From Alteribacter populi (GTDB taxonomy: Bacteria; Bacillota; Bacilli; Bacillales; Salisediminibacteriaceae), in the NCBI RefSeq assembly GCF_002352765.1, contig NZ_KZ293963.1, forward strand, positions 952,368 through 1,016,367: a stretch of 64,000 nt of DNA. Reading direction: 5' to 3'. Below the pieces are notes generated by a model. It searched no databases, had not been told where the DNA came from, and worked only from the letters and a program-made list of their open reading frames with translations. Made by a program: the position numbers and the translations under genes. Positions 23,002 through 31,737 of this stretch are shown here, in pieces. Within the stretch, counting starts at the first letter, position 1, and the number at the start of each line of letters is the position of its first letter.

Positions 23002-24180
23002 TTAGTTCACATTGTCTTCCTCATCATAATCAGTAGCTGCACCTAAATCGTGATCCTCTACAATATCATCAGAATGAGTATACTCTTCGCTACCTTTTGC
23101 CTCTAGCTCTTCTTCTAATGGAGCATTCGGGTCATAAATACCGAGCTCTTCAGCATCTGATTGACTCTTAATATCAATCTTCCAACCCGTTAATTTCGCT
23201 GCTAGGCGGGCATTTTGGCCTCGCTTTCCAATCGCGAGAGAAAGTTGATAGTCAGGGACAACGACTTGAGTCATCTTTTCCTCTTCGTCTACAGTAACCT
23301 GAAGAACCTTCGATGGGCTGAGTGAATTGGCTACATAGACTTTTGGATCTTCTGACCAACGGACAATATCAATTTTTTCACCTTTCAACTCATTAACGAT
23401 TGTTTGCACTCGCTGACCGCGTGGACCGACACAAGAGCCAACAGGATCAACTTCTGGATCTTCCGCATGAACTGAAATCTTTGAACGATCTCCAGCTTCT
23501 CGCGATACTGATTTTATCTCAACCGTCCCATCATAAATTTCTGGAACTTCGAGTTCAAACAATCGTTTTAAGAGACCCGGGTGCGTCCTTGAAATCATAA
23601 TTTGCGGACCTTTTGTCGTTTTTTCAACTTTAGTAATAAACGCTTTGATCCGGTCGTTATGTTTGTAGTTTTCAGTTGGCATTTGCTCATTAAGAGGCAT
23701 AATCGCTTCAACCTTGCCTAGGTCAACGTAAATAAATCGATGATCCTGACGTTGAACAATCCCTGTCATAATATCTTCTTCGCGATCTATAAAGTCAGAG
23801 TAGATAATTCCCCGTTCAGCTTCGCGCACACGTTGAGTGACGACCTGCTTAGCAGTTTGTGCAGCAATGCGTCCAAAGTCCTTTGGCGTTACTTCAATCT
23901 CAACTACATCATCTACCTCGTATTGCGGATTAATGGATCCAGCTGCGTCCAAAGAAATTTCTAACCTTGAGTCGAAAACCTCTTCAACTACAACTTTTTG
24001 TGCAAAAACGCGAATATCACCATTTTCACGGTCGATATTGACACGGACATTTTGTGCTTGATTAAAGTTCCGTTTATATCCGGTAATCAGCGCTTGTTCA
24101 ATTGCTTCTAAAATGACTTCTTTGTCAATGCCTTTGTTTTTTTCGATGCTTGTCAGAGCATCCATGAAATCACTGTTCAT
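23002..24180 (-). CDS. nusA: Transcription termination/antitermination factor NusA
   Basis: RNA polymerase-bound pausing and termination factor, 392 aa. It has an N-terminal NTD (about 1-125), S1 (about 135-200) and two KH domains with GSCVGPRGQRVQTIVNELKGEKID (about 250-275) and LAIGKRGQNARLAAKLTGWKI (about 317-337). An acidic C-terminal tail follows; the AR repeats of proteobacterial NusA are absent, as in other Bacilli. Begins after a 218-bp gap from rimP that contains an R3 repeat. (Motifs are shown only in part: GSCVGPRGQRV; LAIGKRGQNARLAA.). Confidence 0.96.
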   Translation of the reverse strand: MNSDFMDALTSIEKNKGIDKEVILEAIEQALITGYKRNFNQAQNVRVNIDRENGDIRVFAQKVVVEEVFDSRLEISLDAAGSINPQYEVDDVVEIEVTPKDFGRIAAQTAKQVVTQRVREAERGIIYSDFIDREEDIMTGIVQRQDHRFIYVDLGKVEAIMPLNEQMPTENYKHNDRIKAFITKVEKTTKGPQIMISRTHPGLLKRLFELEVPEIYDGTVEIKSVSREAGDRSKISVHAEDPEVDPVGSCVGPRGQRVQTIVNELKGEKIDIVRWSEDPKVYVANSLSPSKVLQVTVDEEEKMTQVVVPDYQLSLAIGKRGQNARLAAKLTGWKIDIKSQSDAEELGIYDPNAPLEEELEAKGSEEYTHSDDIVEDHDLGAATDYDEEDNVN

Positions 24181-24202
24181 GAGTTTTGGTTCCCCCTTTA
24201 TA

Positions 24203-24281
24203 GAAAAGCGTAAGCGCTCGTACGCTGTCTCTTCCTCTAATAGTAAATACTACGATGCTTATGCTCGTCGCTAAAGCTAGT
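24203..24281. repeat. R3 (CTAGCTCCAG-type) repeat between rimP and nusA
   Basis: In minus orientation it begins GGACTAGCTTTAGCGACGAGC and ends GAGCGCTTACGCTTTTC. Its interior shares AGAGGAAGAGACAGC with the copy at 29544-29710. It lies inside the operon leader of nusA and is non-coding. The remaining gap bases (24282-24398) show no feature. (First segment shown in full is GGACTAGCTTTAGCGACG.). Confidence 0.5.
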
Positions 24282-24398
24282 CCTAAAATTTGTTTCCTTA
24301 TGATCTGTTGCTTTTTGAACGTATTTTCAACTCAAATATTGTTACAAACGCTCAAAAAATAAAGCAACACCCTTATATAATAGAGCCTTGAGGATCGT

Positions 24399-24869
24399 TT
24401 AAAAGATTACAGCTAGCCTTGCTTTTGCAACCTTTTCAAATGGTATTTGGACCGTTTTGGTTTTCGTTTTAATCGTTATGTCAATTGTAAGTATATGGCC
24501 GTCAAAGTCCGATAGCTTTCCTTCAAACACTTTGTCACCATCAATAGGTGCGTACGTAGTCACGTGCACATTTTTACCAATGGCGCGATGAAGGTCCTGT
24601 TCTTTTTTCAACGGTCGTTCTGCACCTGGTGAAGACACTTCTAAGTAATATGCTTGTTCGATAGGATCTTGCTCATCCAACGCTTCACTGAGCTTTTCAC
24701 TCACGGCTGTACAATCATCTAAATCCACACCGTTATCAGAATCAATATACACACGCAAGAACCAGTTTTTTCCTTCTTTTATAAATTCAACATCCACTAG
24801 TTCGAGGTGTAAGTCATCCAATATTGGTTTCGCTAATGTTTCAGTGGTTTGTCTAATGTCACTAGCCAA
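24399..24869 (-). CDS. rimP: Ribosome maturation factor RimP
   Basis: 30S assembly factor, 156 aa from the chosen start. Conserved LELVDVEFIKEG, LRVYIDSDNGVDLDDC and the family signature LEVSSPGAERPLKK are present. The start is TTG 24869, preceded by AAGGAGGCG; the upstream in-frame ATG has no SD. First gene of the nusA-infB operon. The 340-bp region before it holds the polC terminator and an R4 repeat. Confidence 0.94.
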   Translation of the reverse strand: MASDIRQTTETLAKPILDDLHLELVDVEFIKEGKNWFLRVYIDSDNGVDLDDCTAVSEKLSEALDEQDPIEQAYYLEVSSPGAERPLKKEQDLHRAIGKNVHVTTYAPIDGDKVFEGKLSDFDGHILTIDITIKTKTKTVQIPFEKVAKARLAVIF

Positions 24870-24957
24870 AATTTCGCCTCCTTGCTTTAAACCTTTGGCC
24901 AAAATACTGTGAGCCTTTCATACGGTTTTTTTCACACAATGGATAAGAGATATTGTT

Positions 24958-25090
24958 GGTATACCCAAAAAACAGTTCTGTTAACAGACTTAGCGTAGAA
25001 GTTCTGTGAACTCTCCATTGTAGTATCTGTATAAAAAAGGGAGTGGAGAAGATCTGACTGCTTTTTTCCCCTTGACTTTTGAACACCCTC
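24958..25090. repeat. MITE-like repeat, family R4, upstream of rimP
   Basis: About 133 bp. In minus orientation it begins GAGGGTGTTCAAAAGTC and ends TTTTTTGGGTATACC, weak terminal inverted repeats. Inside are a perfect TCTGTTAACAGA palindrome and GTTCACAGAACT. The GAGGxTGTTCAAAAxGTC start resembles R2, so R2 and R4 may be related. It lies between the polC terminator and rimP and may hold or displace the operon promoter. No clear promoter was found in 24870-24957. Confidence 0.5.
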
Positions 25091-25103
25091 TTATATCCAA
25101 AAG

Positions 25104-25128
25104 AAAGAGTGGGACGCCCCCACTCTTT
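25104..25128 (-). terminator. Terminator after polC
   Basis: AAAGAGTGGG and CCCACTCTTT (10 bp) pair around a 5-nt loop, followed by CTTTT on the minus strand. It lies about 80 bp after the polC stop. A CCCCTAGGGG palindrome (25173-25182) lies between them. Confidence 0.8.
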
Positions 25129-25209
25129 CCGCTGCCGTTATTCTAAGTATTGCCATCTTACTATAACATAAACCCCTAGGGGGCGCAAACAAACATTAGC
25201 CTTAAGAGC

Positions 25210-28200
25210 CTAGAATAGCGAGAGTTGATTAGAATCAGGCATTCCTTCTAAACAGCCATGATCATCTAAATTTTCCAGGACTGTTTTTGTTATTTTACTT
25301 CTTTCACGTAAATCTTCTTTGGAAAGGAATTCTCCCCCGTCACGTGAATTAACAATATTAATAGCCGCATTGGTTCCTACACCATTCAACGCATTAAAAG
25401 GTGGGATTAACGTATCTCCGTCCACGATGAACTCCGAGGCTTTTGACTTATATAAGTCAACTTTCTGAAAGGAGAAACCTCGCTCGCACATTTCTAATGA
25501 AAGCTCCAATACTGTGACCAAGCTTTTCTCTTTCGGAGACGCATCGAGACCCTTCTGGTAAATCTCCTCAATTTTCTTGCGGATGCTCGCTGAGCCGCGT
25601 GTCATTGTATCGAGATCAAAATCATCTGCTCTTACTGTAAAGTACGCCGCATAAAAAAGAATTGGATGATGAACCTTAAAGTAAGCGATTCTAACTGCCA
25701 TTAAAACATAAGCAGCAGCGTGAGCTTTCGGAAACATGTACTTAATTTTTAAACAAGAGCTGATGTACCAATCAGGAACACCGTTCTTTTTCATTTCTTC
25801 GATCCAATCTTCTTGAAGCCCCTTACCTTTACGAACAAACTCCATAATTTTAAAGGCAAGTGAATGCTCGACACCTTTATAAATCAAGTAGACCATTATG
25901 TCATCTCGACAGCCGATCACATCTTTTAATACACAAGTACCATCTGCGATCAAGTCAGCTGCGTTATTTAACCATACATCGGTTCCGTGGGACAGTCCGG
26001 AAATTTGCACGAGCTCACTGAACGTGCTTGGTTTTGTATCCTCAAGCATTTGTCGCACAAAGCGAGTACCAAATTCAGGAATGCCATACGTCCCTGTTTT
26101 ACACATGATTTGTTCTTCAGTTACTCCGAGCGATTCCGTTCCGCCAAATAATTTGAATACTTCTTTGTCATCGACTGGAATATCTTTTGGATCGATTCCG
26201 CTCAAGTCTTGCAGCATACGAATAACCGTAGGGTCATCGTGCCCTAATATATCAAGTTTTAATAAATTATCATGAATTGAATGAAAGTCGAAGTGTGTTG
26301 TCTTCCATTCTGAGTTCCGATCATCAGCTGGGAATTGGATCGGTGAGAAATCATAAATGTCCAAATGGTCAGGAACAACGATAATTCCCCCAGGGTGTTG
26401 ACCTGTCGTTCGTTTTACTCCAGTACACCCTGAAACAAGACGATCGATTTCGGCACCTCTTAACCTTAATTGATGGTCGTCTTCATAGCCTTTCACAAAA
26501 CCATATGCTGTTTTTTCCGCTACTGTACCGATCGTACCCGCACGGTATACATAATCTTCGCCGAAAAGTTCTTTCGTATAGTTATGGGCTACAGGTTGGT
26601 ATTCTCCAGAGAAGTTTAAATCGATATCAGGTACTTTGTCTCCTTTGAACCCTAAAAATGTTTCAAAGGGGATGTCATGCCCGTCTTTATTATAAGCCTC
26701 TCCGCATTTCTCACAATCTTTATCAGGTAAATCAAACCCGGAACCGACTGTACCGTCATCAAAAAACACAGAATGATGACATTTCGGACAAACATAGTGA
26801 GGCGGCAGTGGGTTAACCTCTGTAATTTCCGTCATTGTAGCGACAAAGCTTGATCCCACTGACCCCCGAGACCCGACAAGATAACCGTCAATTAATGATT
26901 TTTTTACGAGCTTCTGAGAAATTAAATAGATAACGGAGAAACCGTTACTTATAATCGACTTAAGTTCTTTTTCTAGCCTCGCTTCGACAATTTCCGGAAG
27001 GTCCTCTCCGTATATATTTTTTGCCCGGTTGTAGCACATTTCCCGCATCTCATCGTCTGCCCCTTCGATATGTGGCGTATAAAGATCATCCGGGATCGGC
27101 TTAATTTCTTCAATTTGATCGGCAATCGCATTCGGATTTGTAACGACGATCTCTTTTCGGGTTTTTTCAGGTAAAAACGAAAAGCATTCAAGCATTTCAT
27201 CCGTTGTACGATAATGGACATCAGGTAATGAATGGCGGTTTAATGGATTCGCTCCTCCCTGAGAGGCGATCAAAATTTTCCGATAGACTTTATCTTCTGG
27301 TTGAAGGTAGTGCACATTTCCTGTCGCAACTACCGGTTTTTCCAGTTTTTGACCGAGTTCAACGATATTTCGAACAATCTCTTTTAATTCCAGTTCATCT
27401 CGTATGATTTCTTTTTCTAAAAGTTTATAATAATTGCTCGGCGGCTGTACTTCAATATAGTCGTAAAAACGGGCGATGTCTTCCACTTCTTCCGGTGCTT
27501 TTTGCATCATCGCATCAAACACTTCTCCATTATCACATCCGGATCCAACGAGAATTCCTGTCCGATGTTGAGCAAGAACAGAACGCGGAATACGGGGAAC
27601 CCGGTGAAAGTAATCAATGTGAGACATGGAAACGAGCCGATAAATATTTCTGAGACCTTCTTGATCTTTTGCCAGAAGGATACAATGGTTCGGCCGTTGT
27701 TTTTTGTATTCATCGCCTTTAGACTGGTGATTTAATTGATTATGGTTGATGATTCCTAGGTCAATAGCATCCTTCACCATTTTCCAGAGTAAATGACCTG
27801 TCGCTTCCGCATCATAAATAGCTCTATGGTGGGACACAAGCTCTATATTAAACTTTTTACAAAGAGTATTTAACCGGTAGTTACGAAAAGTCGGGTAAAG
27901 AAGCCTCGCGAGCTCCAGTGTGTCGATAACTGGGTTGGGAGTTTTATCATAGCCAATACGTTTATAGCCAGCATCTAAAAATCCCATATCAAAACTTGCA
28001 TTGTGTGCAACTAGAATTGCGTCGTCCATCCATTCGTGGAAGTCTTTAAGCACATCTCCGACTTCTGGTGCCCCGTCTACCATATCGTCTGTGATCCCGG
28101 TTAATTCAATGATCGTCGGACTTAGTTTTTCGTGAGGATCTGCAAAGGACTCAAAACGGTCGATTATTTCACCGTCTTTTACTTTAACTGCTGCCAGTTC

Positions 28201-29511
28201 AATAATCGTATTATAAACAGCCGATAGTCCCGTCGTCTCAACGTCAAAAACAACGTACGTGTCATCATGCAAAGAGCGGTCCGATTCATTGTAAGCAATG
28301 GGTACACCATCATTTACAAGGTTCGCTTCCAGCCCGTAAAGGATTTTGACACCTTCTTTCTTCCCTGCACTATAGGCTTCCGGATAAGCTTGGACGACGC
28401 CGTGGTCAGTAATGGCAATCGCTTTATGATTCCACGTTTTCGCTTGAGCTACATAAGCTGAAACTGAAGTAATAGCATCCATTTGACTCATGGGTGAATG
28501 AAGATGCAGTTCAACACGTTTTTCATCTTCAGGCGCCTTATCTTTTTTCTCAATTGGCTGGACTTGTTGAATGTCCCGTGCCATCATCGTAAGGTCGCGT
28601 ACAAAGGTATCGTATTGTACGCCACCTCTTACTTTTAGCCACATACCTTTTTTAATCGATTCAAGAACTGGCACGTCCTCTTTATCTTTAGAGAACATTT
28701 TCACTAAGATTGAATCTGTATAGTCGGTTACCTTAAAAGTTAATAGTGTTCTGCCACTTCGCAGTTCTTTTGTTTCCGCATCAAAAACATACCCTTGAAT
28801 AGTGACGCGTCCTTCTTCTTCCACAATATCCTCAATCGGATTGGGATTTTCTTTTAATTTTTGTCCAATAGAAATAGAAGAAGTCGTGCCTAGTTCTTTA
28901 GCTTTCTTCTCTATTTTTTGTTTTTCCATCATCGCTTCGACTACTTTTGAATGGTCTTCTTCCTGTTTCTTTTCAACAAACTTTTCATACGCTTCTTTTG
29001 ACTCCTGGACCGTTGTCTCAATTGTCATCGACGGAAAACCAGTTTCAATAAGTAATTTTTTTAATGGGTCTGTTACCTTTCGCTTGATCATTTCTGCTTC
29101 TGCATCGTTCATGGTAGATATGATCAATTTATTTTGTTCAACACGTGGCTCTTGACCACGCAAGCGCTGGATCAGGCCGTTCGTTGAATGTTTAAGTCCT
29201 TCCACGAAAAAAGGCCAATAACTAGCCAGGTATTTTTCAGGTTGAGCTTGTTGATCATAGCGAAACGTCAAATGCACCGTTGCAATATGCTGCAGCCCTT
29301 GTTTGATCGTCGTTTGTACAGCATCAAAGACTGGGTATGGTAACATGTACGGCAATCGAATAGTAAAGTGCCATTTCTTTTCGTTTTTAAAAACCTCGAG
29401 TTTTTCAATCCAGCCTTCCGTTAGATGAGCTTGGCGTATCTCTTCTGGCATTACGACTTGCTCAAGCAGCAAATCAAATCGCTCTCGGCGAATTTGTTGA
29501 TCATCTTGCAA
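25210..29511 (-). CDS. polC: DNA polymerase III alpha subunit, PolC type
   Basis: Main replicative polymerase of low-GC Firmicutes, 1433 aa. An N-terminal region and OB domain lead to a PHP domain (RVELHLHSPMSQMD, about 335). A DEDDh proofreading exonuclease is inserted at about 415-590 (VVFDVETTGLS, HNASFDMGFLD, HRAIYDAEAT). The zinc-binding CPKC...CEKC follows near 910-940, then the polymerase palm with PDIDLNFSGEYQ (about 965). The C-terminus ends NQLSLF, the expected beta-clamp-binding peptide. The start is TTG with AAAGGAGGGG upstream. Monocistronic or downstream of proS, with its own terminator. Confidence 0.97.
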   Translation of the reverse strand: MQDDQQIRRERFDLLLEQVVMPEEIRQAHLTEGWIEKLEVFKNEKKWHFTIRLPYMLPYPVFDAVQTTIKQGLQHIATVHLTFRYDQQAQPEKYLASYWPFFVEGLKHSTNGLIQRLRGQEPRVEQNKLIISTMNDAEAEMIKRKVTDPLKKLLIETGFPSMTIETTVQESKEAYEKFVEKKQEEDHSKVVEAMMEKQKIEKKAKELGTTSSISIGQKLKENPNPIEDIVEEEGRVTIQGYVFDAETKELRSGRTLLTFKVTDYTDSILVKMFSKDKEDVPVLESIKKGMWLKVRGGVQYDTFVRDLTMMARDIQQVQPIEKKDKAPEDEKRVELHLHSPMSQMDAITSVSAYVAQAKTWNHKAIAITDHGVVQAYPEAYSAGKKEGVKILYGLEANLVNDGVPIAYNESDRSLHDDTYVVFDVETTGLSAVYNTIIELAAVKVKDGEIIDRFESFADPHEKLSPTIIELTGITDDMVDGAPEVGDVLKDFHEWMDDAILVAHNASFDMGFLDAGYKRIGYDKTPNPVIDTLELARLLYPTFRNYRLNTLCKKFNIELVSHHRAIYDAEATGHLLWKMVKDAIDLGIINHNQLNHQSKGDEYKKQRPNHCILLAKDQEGLRNIYRLVSMSHIDYFHRVPRIPRSVLAQHRTGILVGSGCDNGEVFDAMMQKAPEEVEDIARFYDYIEVQPPSNYYKLLEKEIIRDELELKEIVRNIVELGQKLEKPVVATGNVHYLQPEDKVYRKILIASQGGANPLNRHSLPDVHYRTTDEMLECFSFLPEKTRKEIVVTNPNAIADQIEEIKPIPDDLYTPHIEGADDEMREMCYNRAKNIYGEDLPEIVEARLEKELKSIISNGFSVIYLISQKLVKKSLIDGYLVGSRGSVGSSFVATMTEITEVNPLPPHYVCPKCHHSVFFDDGTVGSGFDLPDKDCEKCGEAYNKDGHDIPFETFLGFKGDKVPDIDLNFSGEYQPVAHNYTKELFGEDYVYRAGTIGTVAEKTAYGFVKGYEDDHQLRLRGAEIDRLVSGCTGVKRTTGQHPGGIIVVPDHLDIYDFSPIQFPADDRNSEWKTTHFDFHSIHDNLLKLDILGHDDPTVIRMLQDLSGIDPKDIPVDDKEVFKLFGGTESLGVTEEQIMCKTGTYGIPEFGTRFVRQMLEDTKPSTFSELVQISGLSHGTDVWLNNAADLIADGTCVLKDVIGCRDDIMVYLIYKGVEHSLAFKIMEFVRKGKGLQEDWIEEMKKNGVPDWYISSCLKIKYMFPKAHAAAYVLMAVRIAYFKVHHPILFYAAYFTVRADDFDLDTMTRGSASIRKKIEEIYQKGLDASPKEKSLVTVLELSLEMCERGFSFQKVDLYKSKASEFIVDGDTLIPPFNALNGVGTNAAINIVNSRDGGEFLSKEDLRERSKITKTVLENLDDHGCLEGMPDSNQLSLF

Positions 29512-29543
29512 ACCATTCCCCTCCTTTTAAAGAAAACTTGACT

Positions 29544-29710
29544 TACCGACAAGCATTTTCGACCGGCAGACTGAAGCCGCTTTCTGGCTTATTCTGACGG
29601 GCTAAAATGACCTCGTAGCTGTCTCTTCCTCTGCTAGTAATGCTCCGGTGTGTATCCGTCGAGACAACCCGCAGCTTATTCACGAAGTAATGCTTGTCGC
29701 TGGAGCTAGA
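29544..29710. repeat. R3 repeat (longest copy) between proS and polC
   Basis: In minus orientation it runs from ATCTAGCTCCAGCGACAAGC to AATGCTTGTCGG, with short complementary ends (CGACAAGCAT/ATGCTTGTCG). It contains AGAGGAAGAGACAGC, shared with the copy at 24203-24281. It fills most of the 317-bp gap before polC. The rest of the gap holds only the hairpin at 29787-29813. Confidence 0.55.
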
Positions 29711-29786
29711 TGTTACTCCAATTACTAAAAAGGTATCCATAACCTAAGTAAATATAAATTCCTAAACGACAAGTCTGTAACTAGGA

Positions 29787-29813
29787 GATGGTACCCCGTA
29801 TTGGAGTACCATC
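29787..29813 (-). terminator. Stem-loop after proS without a T-tract
   Basis: GATGGTACTCC and GGGGTACCATC pair around AATAC shortly after the proS stop. No run of T follows, so it is either a weak terminator or an RNA-stabilising 3' hairpin. Confidence 0.4.
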
Positions 29814-29828
29814 ATCACAATCGATTGT

Positions 29829-31532
29829 TTATTGATTCAAATAGCGAGAAATGGTATCGACCAATTCATCATAATGAACTTCGAGGGTTATTTCCGTCTT
29901 GCGGATTTTCACTTCAACAATGCCTTCGTCTGCTCGTTTACCAACTGTGATTCGCACTGGCATTCCCATCAAGTCGGCGTCTTTAAACTTTACGCCTGGT
30001 CTTTCCGCACGATCATCATATAGTACGTCAAAACGCGCTTTTGTTAGCGTAGAATAAAGCTCATCCGCTAACGTTCGCTGTGCCTCTTGTTTAATATTAA
30101 CCGGAATCAAGTGGACATCAAATGGTGCAACAGATGCTGGCCAAACAATGCCGTTTTCATCATTGTGCTGTTCGATGATTGCTGCAACCGTTCGAGAAAC
30201 GCCGATACCGTAGCTTCCCATAACCATTTGTTGTGATTTTCCATTTTCATCTAAAATGGTGGCTTTCATCGCTTCACTATAACGAGTACCCAGTTTAAAC
30301 ACATGGCCGACTTCGATACCTTCTTTAAATTGAATCACACCTTGTCCATCGGGTGAAGGATCCCCCTCTTGGATGAGGCGTAAATCTTCATAATGATTTA
30401 CATTAAAGTCCCGACTAGGGTTTACATTTACAAAATGTTTATCCTTCTCATTTGCACCGCATACACCGTTAACAACCGCTTCCACTGCATGGTCGCAAAT
30501 TACCTTCACATGATCAGGGACATTGACGGGTCCAATAAAACCAGGAGTTGTGTTAAGGTGCTGCTTCGTATCTTCCTCTCCGGCTATTTCAACCAATTGC
30601 GCGTCAAGGACATGCTTTACTTTTACTTCATTTACTTCATGGTCACCACGTACGAGAATGAGTACTGGTTCTTGGTCAACCATCATGAGAACGGATTTTA
30701 CGAGTTTACTTTCCTCTACATCGAGAAATTTCGCTACTTCTTCAATCGTCTTTTGATTAGGAGTTGCCTTCTCGTTCATTTCAAGGAGAGGCTCATCACT
30801 TTTTGTATAGTTTACGTTTACAGGTGCAATTTCAATGTTAGCAGCAAAAGAGGAAGTATCTGAGTAAGCAATGGTATCTTCACCAATGTCAGATAGCACC
30901 ATAAATTCGTGGGTATCCTTTCCACCCATTGCTCCTGAGTCAGCGACTACTGCCCGGAAATCTAGACCGCATCGTGTAAACACATTCGAATAAGCTTGAT
31001 ACATTTTTTCATAGCTTTCATCTAAACCTTCGAAACTTGTATCAAAGGAATAAGCATCTTTCATTAAAAATTCACGCGATCTCAAAATCCCGAACCGGGG
31101 ACGGCGCTCGTCACGAAATTTGGATTGAATTTGATATAGCATCATCGGCAAACGCTTATAAGAACGAATATCATCTCTGACAAGGGAGGTGATGACTTCT
31201 TCATGAGTCGGTCCAAGCGCAAATTCCCGCTCGTGTCGATCCTTCACACGCATCAGTTCAGGCCCGTATACGTCCCATCTTCCCGATTCCTGCCATAATT
31301 CAGCAGGCTGAATCGCTGGCATTAATACTTCCTGTGCACCTGCTTTATTCATTTCTTCACGGATGATCGCTTCCACTTTCTTTAGCGCTTTTAACCCTAA
31401 TGGTAAAAAAGAATAAACACCAGCTGAGCTTTGCCTGATCAACCCTGCTCTTAGCATAAGCTGATGACTTTTCACTTCTGCATCACTTGGTACATCACGT
31501 AATGTTGGAGATAAATAAGTACTTTGCTTCAT
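29829..31532 (-). CDS. proS: Prolyl-tRNA synthetase (bacterial type)
   Basis: Class II aminoacyl-tRNA synthetase charging tRNA-Pro, 567 aa. Motif 1 lies around LMPAIQPAELWQESGR and motif 2 at FRDERRPRFGILRSREFLMKDAYS (about 138-160; key FRDE and RFGILRSREF). The YbaK-like editing insertion spans about 225-400, motif 3 is GSYGIGVSRT (about 430), and a C-terminal anticodon-binding domain follows. No T-box leader is seen in the 204 bp upstream, which is occupied by R1/R2 repeat remnants. The ATG follows GAGGTGG. Confidence 0.95.
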   Translation of the reverse strand: MKQSTYLSPTLRDVPSDAEVKSHQLMLRAGLIRQSSAGVYSFLPLGLKALKKVEAIIREEMNKAGAQEVLMPAIQPAELWQESGRWDVYGPELMRVKDRHEREFALGPTHEEVITSLVRDDIRSYKRLPMMLYQIQSKFRDERRPRFGILRSREFLMKDAYSFDTSFEGLDESYEKMYQAYSNVFTRCGLDFRAVVADSGAMGGKDTHEFMVLSDIGEDTIAYSDTSSFAANIEIAPVNVNYTKSDEPLLEMNEKATPNQKTIEEVAKFLDVEESKLVKSVLMMVDQEPVLILVRGDHEVNEVKVKHVLDAQLVEIAGEEDTKQHLNTTPGFIGPVNVPDHVKVICDHAVEAVVNGVCGANEKDKHFVNVNPSRDFNVNHYEDLRLIQEGDPSPDGQGVIQFKEGIEVGHVFKLGTRYSEAMKATILDENGKSQQMVMGSYGIGVSRTVAAIIEQHNDENGIVWPASVAPFDVHLIPVNIKQEAQRTLADELYSTLTKARFDVLYDDRAERPGVKFKDADLMGMPVRITVGKRADEGIVEVKIRKTEITLEVHYDELVDTISRYLNQ

Positions 31533-31606
31533 ATAAAGGCCACCTCAATTTATTGGACAAAACGCAGCTAAAGGTTACGCTGCTGTTTCATCCATCGATT
31601 TTAGTA

Positions 31607-31640
31607 AAGGCTGTTTTCATAAGAGTTTTTAGTAAAAGAA
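31607..31640. repeat. R1 end fragment upstream of proS
   Basis: GGCTGTTTTCATAAGAGTTT matches the left end of the R1 family. It lies directly beside the R2 copy at 31658-31737. Confidence 0.35.
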
Positions 31641-31657
31641 ATGATCGTACTATATGT

Positions 31658-31737
31658 GAGGACAAAAAGAGCCGAGAATTTCAAGGGAGCGCTACAGAAA
31701 TTCGACACTATTTTTCCCGGACTTTTTGAATATCCTC
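31658..31737. repeat. MITE-like repeat, family R2 (80 bp) at the rseP stop codon
   Basis: In minus orientation it begins GAGGATATTCAAAAAGTCCG and ends TCTCGGCTCTTTTTGTCCTC. Its first G is the last base of the rseP TAG stop codon. The sequence TTATAGAGGATAT spanning the last codon, stop and element start is shared with the copy at the end of the FapA-like gene (40346). Confidence 0.65.

Noticed and set aside
24862..25086. Minus-strand 74-aa frame upstream of rimP
   Set aside because: It runs across the R4 repeat and the start of rimP, has no SD and resembles no protein.
25173..25182. CCCCTAGGGG palindrome after polC
   Set aside because: No loop and no T-tract; a short palindrome of this kind can occur by chance.
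31533..31736. Possible T-box leader of proS
   Set aside because: No specifier or T-box sequence and no terminator/antiterminator pair; the space is filled by R1/R2 repeat material.
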